A stretch of DNA of 64,000 bases from Pustulibacterium marinum (GTDB lineage: Bacteria > Bacteroidota > Bacteroidia > Flavobacteriales > Flavobacteriaceae): the NCBI RefSeq assembly GCF_900116665.1, contig NZ_FPBK01000001.1, positions 934,760 to 998,759 on the forward strand, read 5' to 3'. Below are positions 7,857 through 15,688 of the stretch, piece after piece. Positions within the stretch are counted from its first letter, which is position 1, and every line of letters begins with the position of its first letter. A model generated the notes under the pieces. That model did no database searches and was not told the DNA's origin. It saw only the letters and a list, made by a program, of their open reading frames with translations. The position numbers and the translations under genes are program-made.

Positions 7857-7889
7857 TTTGGAAGATCATATAGAGCCTTGTTAATTTTG
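7857..7889 (+). promoter_or_regulatory. Promoter of the PAP2 gene
   Basis: TTTG (7857-7860), a 21-base gap, then TAATTTTG (7882-7889), both matching the Bacteroidota consensus. The ATG follows at 7906. Confidence 0.65.
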
Positions 7890-7905
7890 CGGAAATTTTT
7901 TTCAT

Positions 7906-8775
7906 ATGAAATACCTATTACTCTGGTTAACCATTTTCATGTTTGTAAACGTTTCAAGAGCTCAAATTATAGACAGTTTAGTTGATATTGAAGAAGAAAA
8001 TCCAAAAGAGCAAAATGTTTGGCAACGTTTTAAATATGATGGTTTAACTGCTTATCAGGGGTTAAAGTATACGTACTCACGACCTTTCCATTGGAAAGAA
8101 AAAGATTTTTTAACTGCTGGAGCTTTTGTGGCAAGTGAAGCCATTTTATATTCAGTAGACACCAATCTTAATAGATATTTTCAAGATCAATCTCCACATG
8201 CACCACAGTTTTTAAAAGATTTTGGTTGGTACTACGGAAGTCCTCAGAATAATTACATGGCCATGGGAGGGGTTTATCTTTTTGGTCTTTTTACCAATAA
8301 TCAAAAAGTAAGGAGAACAGGAGTTTTAATGATTTCGGCAGCATCAGCAGCAGGATTGATTCAAACTATAACTAAAAATGCAATCGGACGGGCTAGACCT
8401 GGAACAGGAGACGGAAAACATTTTTTTAAGCCTTTTAGTAAAGAAGGTGGATACCATTCAATGCCATCAGGACATTCAATTTTAAGTTTTACCATGGCGC
8501 ACGCAATAGCAAAACAGTTTGATAATATTTGGGTGAAGTCGGGGATTTATGCTGTAGGGTTAGTAGCTCCGGTATCACGTTTATGGGCAGGAGCGCATTG
8601 GGCAACAGACATAGGCGCAGGGATATTTATAAGTGTTGTTACTGTAGATGCCGTTGATAATTTCTTGTTTAAAGAAAGAAAGTATGATGTAGATGTTCCT
8701 TACAAACAGCAAAGGAAAATTTCATGGCATTTTACACCTGGAGCTGGAACTATAGGTTTTGTGGGTGTTTTTTAA
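7906..8775 (+). CDS. PAP2-superfamily phosphatase
   Basis: 289 residues with a signal peptide ending near VSRAQ. All three acid-phosphatase signature motifs are intact: KNAIGRARP (K-x6-RP), MPSGHS (PSGH, catalytic acid/base His) and SRLWAGAHWATD (SR-x5-H-x3-D, nucleophile His). The family dephosphorylates lipid phosphates such as undecaprenyl pyrophosphate, phosphatidic acid or lipid A phosphates. The ~100-residue N-terminal extension and C-terminal tail are typical of Bacteroidota members. It is a single gene facing a convergent gene only 2 bases away. The substrate cannot be assigned. Confidence 0.9.
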   Translation: MKYLLLWLTIFMFVNVSRAQIIDSLVDIEEENPKEQNVWQRFKYDGLTAYQGLKYTYSRPFHWKEKDFLTAGAFVASEAILYSVDTNLNRYFQDQSPHAPQFLKDFGWYYGSPQNNYMAMGGVYLFGLFTNNQKVRRTGVLMISAASAAGLIQTITKNAIGRARPGTGDGKHFFKPFSKEGGYHSMPSGHSILSFTMAHAIAKQFDNIWVKSGIYAVGLVAPVSRLWAGAHWATDIGAGIFISVVTVDAVDNFLFKERKYDVDVPYKQQRKISWHFTPGAGTIGFVGVF

Positions 8776-8777
8776 AA

Positions 8778-9197
8778 TTATTTTTTTAGAAGATTATTTT
8801 CCCAAGTATTGTGAGCTTTGCGGTAATGTGCAATTTCTTTTCGAAGCAAAGCAACATAATCCCTAGAATGCTCATATCTTTTTTCCAAATAGTCACAATA
8901 TCTATATATACGAATCAAAGTTTTTTTCATTCTTCTAATTCGATATCTTTTTAATTTAGAATCGTATGTGATAGATGCTTCAGCAATATCGGGAGCTAGG
9001 CTCATGGAATCCATTACCAATTGTAGGGAGTAACTATCCGATGTATTTCCTGATTGGTACATGTTATTAATATCTTTATTATCGGTGATATAGGTAGCCA
9101 AATGTCTGCTCATTTTAAAAAGAGAAATAGCTCTTTTGTACACTTCTAAATGAGTGACAATATTGCCGCTAGGATGATGTGCTTCGGGTGATGACAT
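8778..9197 (-). CDS. Four-helix-bundle protein (23S rRNA IVS/S23 type)
   Basis: 139 residues from the ATG at 9197 (MSSPEAHHPSG). A longer frame could start at a TTG at 9218, but that TTG lies inside the perfect -7 box TAAATTTG, so it cannot be translated from this promoter. The sequence is almost entirely helical, with VYKRAISLFKMSRHLATYI as first helix and a very basic YRIRRMKKTLIRIYRYCDYL helix later. It resembles the small bundle proteins first seen in 23S rRNA intervening sequences and now found as free-standing genes in Bacteroidota. The role is unknown; nucleic-acid or protein scaffolding is plausible because of the basic surface. Confidence 0.75.
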   Translation of the reverse strand: MSSPEAHHPSGNIVTHLEVYKRAISLFKMSRHLATYITDNKDINNMYQSGNTSDSYSLQLVMDSMSLAPDIAEASITYDSKLKRYRIRRMKKTLIRIYRYCDYLEKRYEHSRDYVALLRKEIAHYRKAHNTWENNLLKK

Positions 9198-9215
9198 GGT
9201 AAACTTGGATTTATT

Positions 9216-9223
9216 CAAATTTA
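9216..9223 (-). promoter_or_regulatory. -7 box of the four-helix-bundle gene
   Basis: TAAATTTG on the minus strand, a perfect TAnnTTTG, 18 bases before the ATG at 9197. It decides the start codon because the alternative TTG overlaps the box. Confidence 0.6.
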
Positions 9224-9311
9224 AGAAGATGAAAAGTTAGTTTGATTTAATTTTTTAGGTAGAAATTAATATTTACCTTAGTATTTAAGGTTTTTATAAA
9301 ATATTTCCTTT

Positions 9312-9767
9312 ATGTTGAAAGATGAAATCAATTGGTCAATTTTACTGCTGCTGCAGCAGAATGCTAGATTTACCAATGCAGAAATAGGTAGGCGAGTAGG
9401 TTTATCATCGCCGGCTGTTGCAGAACGTATTAAAAAGATGGAAGATTTGGGTGTAATTAAGGGATACTCAGCCAATATAGATCATAATGCAACGGGGCAT
9501 CAGTTGAAAGCAATTATTACTCTTAAAGTGTTTTCTGGTAGGTTGAAACCTTTTTTAGAAACGGTAAAGAAATATGAAGAAGTAATTAACTGTTACCGAA
9601 TTACCGGAGTTGAAAACATTATTATGGAAGTGTTACTTTTTGATCAGCAACACTTAGAAGATTTTATAGACAGAGTTATTCAGTACGGAGAAACAAGAAC
9701 ACATATTGTACTTTCAAATGTTGTGGAGAATAGAGAAATACGTAAAACTCCACGAAAGCGTACTTAA
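9312..9767 (+). CDS. Lrp/AsnC-family transcriptional regulator
   Basis: 151 residues, normal for the family. The N-terminal winged-helix DNA-binding domain reads INWSILLLLQQNARFTNAEI then GRRVGLSSPAVAERIKKMED (recognition helix around SSPAVAERI), followed by LGVIKGYSA. The C-terminal RAM effector domain has the expected GHQLKAIITLKV and CYRITGVENIIMEV, with the GxxDxxL region changed to GVENIIM. Such regulators sense amino acids as octamers. The gene converges with the MFS transporter gene with a 4-base overlap of their ends, so the transporter is a possible but unproven target. Confidence 0.9.
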   Translation: MLKDEINWSILLLLQQNARFTNAEIGRRVGLSSPAVAERIKKMEDLGVIKGYSANIDHNATGHQLKAIITLKVFSGRLKPFLETVKKYEEVINCYRITGVENIIMEVLLFDQQHLEDFIDRVIQYGETRTHIVLSNVVENREIRKTPRKRT

Positions 9768-10990
9768 ACACTTTCGCGAAGTTGAACCTCTGTTTCTTTT
9801 TGTAAAATGGATTTCAATACAAATAGTAGGGCTATCCCGGCAATTCCAATGGTAAACATAATGATCCATGTGTTTGTATAGCCAATTTTTGAAATACTCA
9901 TCATACCGCTGAAATGGGCAAAAATATGAGCTAATGATATGGAAACGCTATACATTCCCATGTATTCTCCAAAATTTCCTCTCTTTGCTCTTTTAACTGC
10001 GAAAGCGTTAGAAAATGGAAATGCAATCATTTCTCCAAATGTTAATACAATCATACTTACAACAACAGAGTATTCCCAAAACGTCCAAAGCATGATACCA
10101 AAACTTAGCGAGGTTAACGCGAGGCCTACGATAATACTTGTGATATTATCTATTTTCTTTTTCTCAAAATAACTCACTAATGGCATTTCGGTTAGAAAAA
10201 TGATAAAGCCATTCATTCCTAAAATCAGACCAATTGAATCTTCTGGTAGTTTATGAAATTCTTTGTAGAAAAGTGGAACAGTTGAAAAAAATTGAACAAA
10301 AATGAATCCAAAAATTACCATTGCAAAGAAGAAAATCCAGTAAGGGAAATCAGTATAAACAGATTTTGGATTTTGATTTCTAAATGAATCCAATTCTTTT
10401 GCTTTTTTTGGGTGCAATACTTTTAATAGCAGTAAACTAGCTAAAATACAGGTAATGGCATCTACCCAAAATAAACCTGCAAAACTCAAAGAAACTATAA
10501 TGAGTCCACCAACCGCAGGTCCGGCTGAAAATCCTAAATTGATAGCTAATCTAATGAGTGTTAATGATCTGGTTTTGTTTTCTTCTTTGCTGTAAGCATT
10601 TAAAGCTGTGAAAACAGCAGGACGAAAAGTGTCTCCAAATGTCATTACAATAAAGATTCCAAAACAGAATTCCCGAAATGTACTTAAAAACTGGAGTCCA
10701 AAAAATAATATTCCGGTAAGCAATAAACTACCAAACATTACTTTGTAGTAGCCTAATTTATCAGTTAGTTTTCCACCTATCCAAGAACCACAAACAGATC
10801 CTAAACCAAAAAAGAGCATTACAAGACCAACTTCTTCTTTTGAGAAATTTAAATGTTCATTCAAATAAATAGATAAAAAGGGAATAACCATTGTGCCTGC
10901 TCTGTTAATAAGTGTAATAAATGCAAGCCACCAAACTTCTGTTGAAAGTCCTTTGAATGTAGAAATGTAATTGAGTACAACTTTTTTCAT
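9764..10990 (-). CDS. MFS transporter
   Basis: 408 residues with about 12 hydrophobic membrane segments. The loop between helices 2 and 3 carries GGKLTDKLGYYKVM, matching the major facilitator motif A (GxLxDrxGrr). It resembles the drug/efflux branch (DHA1-like) of proton-linked transporters. Its coding end overlaps the Lrp gene's end by 4 bases. The start codon is only about 11 bases after a strong intrinsic terminator on its own strand, so expression must depend on readthrough of the leader (see 11002-11156). The substrate is unknown; an amino acid or toxic metabolite would fit the Lrp neighbour, but this is inference. Confidence 0.88.
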   Translation of the reverse strand: MKKVVLNYISTFKGLSTEVWWLAFITLINRAGTMVIPFLSIYLNEHLNFSKEEVGLVMLFFGLGSVCGSWIGGKLTDKLGYYKVMFGSLLLTGILFFGLQFLSTFREFCFGIFIVMTFGDTFRPAVFTALNAYSKEENKTRSLTLIRLAINLGFSAGPAVGGLIIVSLSFAGLFWVDAITCILASLLLLKVLHPKKAKELDSFRNQNPKSVYTDFPYWIFFFAMVIFGFIFVQFFSTVPLFYKEFHKLPEDSIGLILGMNGFIIFLTEMPLVSYFEKKKIDNITSIIVGLALTSLSFGIMLWTFWEYSVVVSMIVLTFGEMIAFPFSNAFAVKRAKRGNFGEYMGMYSVSISLAHIFAHFSGMMSISKIGYTNTWIIMFTIGIAGIALLFVLKSILQKETEVQLRESV

Positions 10991-11001
10991 AATGGTATAG
11001 C

Positions 11002-11156
11002 AAAAAAAATCCCGATATTTTCATATCAGGATCTGGTTATATTTGAATTTATATTTCAAAAAATCACAGCACAGCCCGATGTTGCCATATATATTTATAT
11101 GAACAATTCACGGTATATGTTGTAATTCTTTGCACGGATTTCTTTTCTTTGTTTCT
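11002..11156 (-). promoter_or_regulatory. Leader with attenuator-like terminator upstream of the MFS gene
   Basis: Reading the minus strand, the hairpin CCTGATAT-GAAA-ATATCGGG (11011-11030) is followed by eight T's (11002-11009) and then the MFS start codon about 11 bases later, leaving no room for another promoter. About 45 bases upstream, ATCGGG (complement of 11075-11080) repeats the 3' arm of the terminator and could pair with CCTGAT to prevent terminator formation. The segment between also contains a possible stem of TTG..CATAT with ATATG..CAA. A -7 box TACATTTG lies at 11157-11164. This is the layout of a riboswitch or attenuator. I do not recognise the ligand class. Confidence 0.5.
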
Positions 11157-11164
11157 CAAATGTA
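11157..11164 (-). promoter_or_regulatory. -7 box for the MFS leader
   Basis: TACATTTG on the minus strand, perfect TAnnTTTG, placing a transcription start about 150 bases before the leader terminator. No well-spaced -33 TTG (nearest TTTG is 15 bases away). Confidence 0.4.
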
Positions 11165-11207
11165 GTTAAAAAATCAATCCAAAAATAAATCGAATTAAAA
11201 AAATAAC

Positions 11208-11864
11208 ATGATTTTGAAGTTAAAATATGTATTTATTGCGTTTTTACTGTTAGGATGGGCTTGTAAAAATGATAAACGCTATTTGTCTCATGAAGAGGTA
11301 AATGGCTTTCAGATTACAGATAGTACGGATGTTGTTCAAGATGTAAAAGCATTTCAGGCAGAATTGAATGAAGAATATAAGAACCCCGATACGTCACCAC
11401 TTGCGGATAAGGATAGAAAGAAATTTGTAGCATTAGATTTTTTTGAAATAGATACTACCTACAGGGTTGAGGCGAGGTTTGAAGAAACGCCTTTCGAAAA
11501 CTCTTTTTACATGCAAACCACTACAGATAGAGCTCCGGAGTATAAACGTTTTGGAATTGTATATTTCACTTTAAAAGGAAAAGAGTATCAGTTAAATGTA
11601 TATCAAAGTCAGGAACTGAAACTTCAGGATGAATATAAAGACTATCTTTTTATTCCTTTTTTAGATGATACCAATGGAGATGAAAGTTACGGTGGTGGAC
11701 GTTATTTAGATGCCACAATTCCAGATGGTGATAAGATGATTATAGATTTTAATAAAGCTTATAATCCTTATTGCGCCTACAATAAAAAGTACTCATGTCC
11801 GGTAGTTCCACAAGAGAATAGGTTGGATGTAGCCATTAAAGCTGGAGTAAAGAAATTTCATTAA
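11208..11864 (+). CDS. DUF1684 domain lipoprotein
   Basis: 218 residues. The N-terminus is a lipoprotein-type signal, a hydrophobic stretch ending LLGWACKND with Cys19 as likely lipidated residue. The body matches DUF1684: PFLDDTNGDESYGGGRYLD followed by IDFNKAYNPYCAYN and YSCPVVPQENRLDVAIKAG, with conserved Cys/Tyr/Asn residues. The family is widespread, sometimes fused to FHA or cupin-like parts, and has no established activity. It probably sits in the periplasmic or outer-membrane leaflet. The gene is monocistronic, ended by a strong bidirectional terminator. Confidence 0.87.
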   Translation: MILKLKYVFIAFLLLGWACKNDKRYLSHEEVNGFQITDSTDVVQDVKAFQAELNEEYKNPDTSPLADKDRKKFVALDFFEIDTTYRVEARFEETPFENSFYMQTTTDRAPEYKRFGIVYFTLKGKEYQLNVYQSQELKLQDEYKDYLFIPFLDDTNGDESYGGGRYLDATIPDGDKMIIDFNKAYNPYCAYNKKYSCPVVPQENRLDVAIKAGVKKFH

Positions 11865-11867
11865 ATA

Positions 11868-11900
11868 AAAAAACCTCCCAAAACTTTGGGAGGTTTTTTT
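11868..11900. terminator. Bidirectional intrinsic terminator
   Basis: Stem CCTCCCAAA / TTTGGGAGG flanked by seven A's on the left and seven T's on the right. It serves both the DUF1684 gene and the convergent porin gene. Confidence 0.9.
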
Positions 11901-11925
11901 AACCAAAAAATTATATTACAACTAC

Positions 11926-13002
11926 TTAAAAAGAATATACAACTGCTACTAAGAAAGAAGCTAAACTCTTTGAAGCCATTAAATCATTATCAATAAATGC
12001 TTCTTCTGAAGCGCTATCCAATCTTAATTCTGGCTTTATGGTTAAATCTTCAACCATGTAGTTTCCTGTAAGTGTCAAAGCCATTACACTTGAATCTTCT
12101 ACACCGGTACCAATTGCTCCGAAATCTCCGTTTTCGCCAAAGTATTCAGCTCTTAGTCCAAGAGCAAAATCTTCTGAAACAGAGTATTGAGGGTAAAGTG
12201 CAGCACCATAGAAACCAACACCGTCTGTATCATTATACGTTGCATTTATTCCAAGGAAAAAGCTGTCAGATAAATCGAATCCTCCAGTGTAGTCAATTTG
12301 GAAAGTAGGTTCTGTTGCTAACCCCATTGTAGAAGTTTGATTTCCGTATAATAAATTTAAGAACTGACCTTTGTAACCAAGTTGACCACCTAATGTATAT
12401 TTTCCATCAGGATTAAATTCTGTGAAGTCTGTACTGTTCATAACAGCTAACATTGCTGAAAAATCTTCAGAAATTGCAAAATCAGCTTTTAAACCAGTAT
12501 GAGAGAATGGTCCATATGAGAACATGTAAGAAGTACTGTAGTTAAAGTTTCCAACAGGTGAAATAACTTCATAACCTAAGAATGTATTGAAATTACCAAA
12601 AGTGAAAGTAACTGCATCGCTCACATTCCAATAAGCGTATAGCTGATTTATAATATCACCAGTTGCAGAATACATAGGTGAAACAAAAACAGCATCTGTA
12701 CCTCTTGGACCAAATACAAGGTCGGCTACAAAACCAACTTTTTCACCTTCGTAACTAGCTACAACATTTGCCATACCTAGGGCAAAACCAGGTAAATTTG
12801 CAAAAGAAGTTCCTGGAGCTATGGCGTTTTCATCATTTGGTGCGGTAATGTTTGCACGGTAATATGCGTCTACAGATCCGCTTAAAGAGAATTTCTTTGT
12901 TGCGGTTGAGTCAGCATCTTGAGAAAATACTGAGGAAGTACCTAGTACTGCTAGTATAAAAACAGATTTTTTTACGATATTTGCAAGGTTAATCATTTTC
13001 AT
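11926..13002 (-). CDS. Outer-membrane beta-barrel porin (BBP2/OmpL-like) linked to ammonium uptake
   Basis: From the ATG at 13002 the protein has 358 residues and begins MKMINLANIVKKSVFILAV, a normal signal peptide ending SSVFSQ. A longer frame to 13095 would put 31 polar residues in front and would run through a hairpin, so I reject it. The rest alternates aromatic and polar residues in amphipathic strands (FSLSGSVDAYYRAN, LALGLRAEYFGENG) and ends in FLVAVVYSF with a terminal Phe, the beta-barrel assembly signal. It resembles the flavobacterial barrel family commonly found next to amt. It follows amt and the PII gene on the same strand, suggesting a role in letting small nitrogen compounds across the outer membrane. 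Confidence 0.8.
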   Translation of the reverse strand: MKMINLANIVKKSVFILAVLGTSSVFSQDADSTATKKFSLSGSVDAYYRANITAPNDENAIAPGTSFANLPGFALGMANVVASYEGEKVGFVADLVFGPRGTDAVFVSPMYSATGDIINQLYAYWNVSDAVTFTFGNFNTFLGYEVISPVGNFNYSTSYMFSYGPFSHTGLKADFAISEDFSAMLAVMNSTDFTEFNPDGKYTLGGQLGYKGQFLNLLYGNQTSTMGLATEPTFQIDYTGGFDLSDSFFLGINATYNDTDGVGFYGAALYPQYSVSEDFALGLRAEYFGENGDFGAIGTGVEDSSVMALTLTGNYMVEDLTIKPELRLDSASEEAFIDNDLMASKSLASFLVAVVYSF

Positions 13003-13077
13003 TTTTCTGAATTGTTTAAGATTATAAGTTTGACCAATTAAATTGTAATTGAAATAATTCTTAGAAAATGGTTTTTT

Positions 13078-13110
13078 AGAGGAGCGTTCTGCCAAACGCT
13101 CCTTTTTTAT
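13078..13110 (+). terminator. Hairpin with plus-strand T run between amt and the porin gene
   Basis: GGAGCGTT-N6-AACGCTCC followed by a T run on the plus strand only. The flanking genes run on the minus strand, where the stem is not followed by T's. It therefore looks like a terminator for an antisense transcript, or a processing/stability hairpin within the amt-porin mRNA. Confidence 0.5.
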
Positions 13111-13175
13111 TTTCTATTAATTATTTTCAGTACTTGTTTTAAGAAATTTTATTTAGTAAAAGAGATATTGTTGTT

Positions 13176-14447
13176 TTATTCTCTTTCATTAGAAATATGT
13201 TCAGGATAAGCATCCATTCCGTGTTCATGAATATCAAGTCCTTCGATTTCTTCTTTTTCAGATACTCTAAGACCAATAGTAGCTTTTAAGATGAATAACA
13301 ATACAAATGTTGTTACCATTGCCCAAAGTACGTACGATAAAGAACCATAGAATTGTACCCAAAGTAAACCAGCTCCACCACCGTGGAAAAGTCCACCATC
13401 TGTGGCAAATAATCCTACTAAAACAGTTCCAAGGAAACCACAAGTTCCGTGGACTGAAATAGCACCTACTGGATCATCAATTTTAATTTTTTGATCGATT
13501 AGCTCAATAGAAAGAACTACAGCTATACCACAAATAAGTCCTATGGCTAAAGCTCCAAATGCATCTACAGCACCACAACCGGCGGTAATACCTACAAGTC
13601 CTGCAAGAGCACCGTTTAAGGTCATAGAAATATCTGCTTTACCATATTTTATCCATGTAAGGAATAAAGCTGCAATAGCACCAATAGCTGCTGCTAAGTT
13701 TGTATTGATGATTACCCTTCCTGCTGCAATGGTGTCATCACCACCCCAAGCTAATTGCGATCCTCCGTTAAAACCGAACCATCCTAACCAAAGGATAAGA
13801 ACTCCTAAGGCTCCAAATGTCATATTGTGCCCTGGAATTACATTTACTTTTCCATCAGGACCATATTTTCCAATTCTTGGACCAACCATTTTAGCTGCCA
13901 CTAAAGCTGCTCCACCACCTACTGCGTGTACTACTGAAGATCCTGCAAAGTCTACAAATCCTGCAACGTTTAACCAGGCATTATCATCAAAAGGCCAATA
14001 CCAGCTACCTGAAATTGGATAAATAATGGTAGTTATAATCGCTGAAAAGATTAAATAGGTTGAAAATTTTGTTCTTCCTGCTACAGCTCCAGAAACAATT
14101 GTGGCAGCTGTTGCACAGAAAACAGTTTGGAAAAATAAGTTATACCAGTCATCAGCACTAAAAAAGAAGTATCCTTGATCACTAGGGCTTGTTCTAAAAA
14201 AGCCTCCTAGAACAGTATCACTACCATACATAATGCCATATCCCAGAGCCCAGAACATGATAGATCCAATACAAAGGTCCATTATGTTTTTCATGATAAT
14301 GTTACCTGAGTTTTTACTTCGTGTAAAACCTACTTCAACTAGTGTAAATCCTGCTTGCATGAAGAATACCAAAACTGCTGCAATGGTAATCCACAATGCG
14401 CCCATATCTCCTTTTACAGCATCTAAAGCTTCTTGTACTTCGTTCAT
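13176..14447 (-). CDS. amt: Ammonium transporter
   Basis: 423 residues with about 11 membrane helices. Family landmarks are present: FMQAGFTLVEVGFTRSKN at the N-terminus (helix 1), the twin pore histidines in SSVVHAVGGG and ISVHGTCGFLGT, and AGLVGITAGC. It forms a trimeric ammonia/ammonium channel in the inner membrane. The gene is downstream of the PII gene (gap 41 bases), whose product plugs the channel when nitrogen is plentiful. The short C-terminal tail with EKEEIEGLDIHEHGMDAYP is the conserved cytoplasmic segment that contacts PII. The N-terminus lacks a long cleaved signal sequence, as in many Bacteroidota homologues. Confidence 0.95.
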   Translation of the reverse strand: MNEVQEALDAVKGDMGALWITIAAVLVFFMQAGFTLVEVGFTRSKNSGNIIMKNIMDLCIGSIMFWALGYGIMYGSDTVLGGFFRTSPSDQGYFFFSADDWYNLFFQTVFCATAATIVSGAVAGRTKFSTYLIFSAIITTIIYPISGSWYWPFDDNAWLNVAGFVDFAGSSVVHAVGGGAALVAAKMVGPRIGKYGPDGKVNVIPGHNMTFGALGVLILWLGWFGFNGGSQLAWGGDDTIAAGRVIINTNLAAAIGAIAALFLTWIKYGKADISMTLNGALAGLVGITAGCGAVDAFGALAIGLICGIAVVLSIELIDQKIKIDDPVGAISVHGTCGFLGTVLVGLFATDGGLFHGGGAGLLWVQFYGSLSYVLWAMVTTFVLLFILKATIGLRVSEKEEIEGLDIHEHGMDAYPEHISNERE

Positions 14448-14488
14448 AATTAATAGTTTTTTAGTTATTTGTTAGAGGGTTTAAATTG

Positions 14489-14827
14489 TTACTTTAAAGA
14501 AATTTCATCTTTCTCTCTTGTTCTAATTCTATAGGCACTGTCTACGGGCAATACAAAAACTTTTCCATCACCTACATTACCGGTGTAGGCTGTTTTTAGA
14601 ATTGTTTCAACAGTTTTTTCTACAAATTCATCGGAGACTACAATAGATAAAAATCTTCTTTGAATATCCGAAGTACTGTAAGTTACCCCTCGATACACAT
14701 GGCCCTGTTTCTCGTTTCCAACGCCAGTGACATCCCAATAGCTGAAAAAATTAACTTCAATTTTATGAAGTTCATCTTTCACCTCGTCGAATTTCGACTT
14801 TCTGATAATCGCTTCAATTTTCTTCAT
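14489..14827 (-). CDS. PII nitrogen regulatory protein (GlnK/GlnB type)
   Basis: 112 residues, the standard PII size. MKKIEAIIRKSKFDEVKDEL is the first beta-alpha unit, HVYRGVTYSTSDIQRRF the T-loop with Tyr50 aligned to the uridylylated Tyr51 of E. coli GlnB, and GNVGDGKVFVLPV with the following RIRTREK matches the ATP-binding B- and C-loop region (TGxxGDGKIFV). The protein senses 2-oxoglutarate and ATP/ADP and gates Amt, encoded 41 bases downstream. The T-loop sequence departs from the usual RGAEYxxD pattern, so the partner repertoire may differ; this is inference. It is the first gene of the PII-amt-porin cluster. Confidence 0.93.
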   Translation of the reverse strand: MKKIEAIIRKSKFDEVKDELHKIEVNFFSYWDVTGVGNEKQGHVYRGVTYSTSDIQRRFLSIVVSDEFVEKTVETILKTAYTGNVGDGKVFVLPVDSAYRIRTREKDEISLK

Positions 14828-14851
14828 GTTGCTAAATTTTATGAATGTTAA

Positions 14852-15105
14852 ATTTATATTAAATTAGTTATAGATGAAATAAAAAATAGATTATGTTTTG
14901 ATATTTATTTATTTGATAAAATAAACGGCAATGTTTTTTGTCTTTTGTAAAATAAAACACAATACGTTAACATATCTGTGTTTTTGAATTAGGATGAAGT
15001 AATAAAAAATAAAAGTTTTCTCTTAAATCTATAACGAAATTACTTTTTTTAAGGTTTTTATGTAACAAATTGAAATGTAAAATTCTAGATTAGATTATAG
15101 AGTAT
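14852..15105. other. Intergenic AT-rich region upstream of the PII gene
   Basis: About 250 bases without a credible coding frame. The minus strand should carry the promoter of the PII-amt cluster, but I find no perfect TAnnTTTG (closest TAAATTTA) and no clear sigma54 TGGCAC-N5-TTGC site. I see nothing else here. Confidence 0.4.
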
Positions 15106-15142
15106 AAAAAAACTTCTAATTCTCAATTGAATTAGAAGTTTT
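15106..15142. terminator. Strong bidirectional terminator
   Basis: A 14-bp perfect stem (AAAACTTCTAATTC / GAATTAGAAGTTTT) with a 6-base loop, A-rich left flank and T-rich right flank. On the minus strand it ends the small 57-residue gene at 15175-15348. Confidence 0.8.
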
Positions 15143-15174
15143 AAATTTTTGTTTAGGGAGAATTTAGTGTTTCA

Positions 15175-15348
15175 TCAGCTTATAGAATACTGATGTCCTT
15201 CTTCAACCTTCATTTTGGCTAAACTTGGTTTAAAATAAACCTTGTTTAGATCAGATGAAGAATTTTTGTTGGTCTTGTTTACACTGAATACCAACAAAAG
15301 TAAATTCAATACAAGAAGAATTGATAGAGTGGTAAAAAACAAAATCAT
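15175..15348 (-). CDS. Small single-span membrane protein (57 residues)
   Basis: Minus-strand frame with ATG at 15348 and TGA at 15175-15177. It begins MILFFTTLSILLVLNLLLLV, a clean hydrophobic membrane helix, then a short polar tail, FSVNKTNKNSSSDLNKVYF, and ends EEGHQYSIS. A strong terminator follows 33 bases downstream, and the next upstream gene on the same strand also encodes a tiny membrane protein, which supports it being a real gene. It is too short to place in a family and the function is unknown. Codon usage (AT-rich, Leu/Asn/Lys) matches its neighbours. Confidence 0.55.
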   Translation of the reverse strand: MILFFTTLSILLVLNLLLLVFSVNKTNKNSSSDLNKVYFKPSLAKMKVEEGHQYSIS

Positions 15349-15460
15349 AGCAACGTGTTTTTGGGTTTCACATGTTAAAAGTACAAAGAATATCTTCTGT
15401 AATTACATGTACACGTTATTTTTGTCAGAAATTAAAAATTAATTAACTCTATCCGTTAAA

Positions 15461-15649
15461 TTAGTTAATAATGTAGTGTTTAATTAAAATTATCGTAAGA
15501 ATAAACAGAAGGAAGGCTACTAAAACCCATACTACACCGTTGTAATTTTTCTTGTGTAACTTTTTATCTCTTGAATAACTGATAGTTATGATTGTAATAA
15601 ATACAATTACAAAAGCTGCTGCAAATATCCATTGTCCGGTACTGAACAT
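15461..15649 (-). CDS. Small two-span membrane protein (62 residues)
   Basis: Starts MFSTGQWIFAAAFVIVFITI, one membrane helix, then a basic cytoplasmic loop SYSRDKKLHKKNYNG, then a second helix VVWVLVAFLLFILTIILI. This matches a short conserved hypothetical family of Flavobacteriaceae with the same two-helix/basic-loop pattern. It is divergent to the pyrophosphohydrolase gene with only 39 bases between start codons. The positive-inside rule puts both termini outside the cytoplasm. Function unknown. Confidence 0.75.
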   Translation of the reverse strand: MFSTGQWIFAAAFVIVFITIITISYSRDKKLHKKNYNGVVWVLVAFLLFILTIILIKHYIIN

Positions 15650-15688
15650 ATTTTTTTATTTTTGAGCAAATTTAATACAATACATTTG

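Noticed and set aside
13003..13095. 31-residue N-terminal extension of the porin
   Set aside because: It would precede a perfect signal peptide, and its codons overlap a hairpin.
13543..14022. 159-residue plus-strand frame inside amt
   Set aside because: Shadow of the amt gene; Pro/Ala-rich composition follows from the antisense of Gly/Ala-rich membrane helices and there is no promoter or family match.
15242..15442. 66-residue plus-strand frame
   Set aside because: Overlaps the better-supported minus-strand 57-residue membrane protein; its sequence has no domain, signal or hydrophobic pattern.
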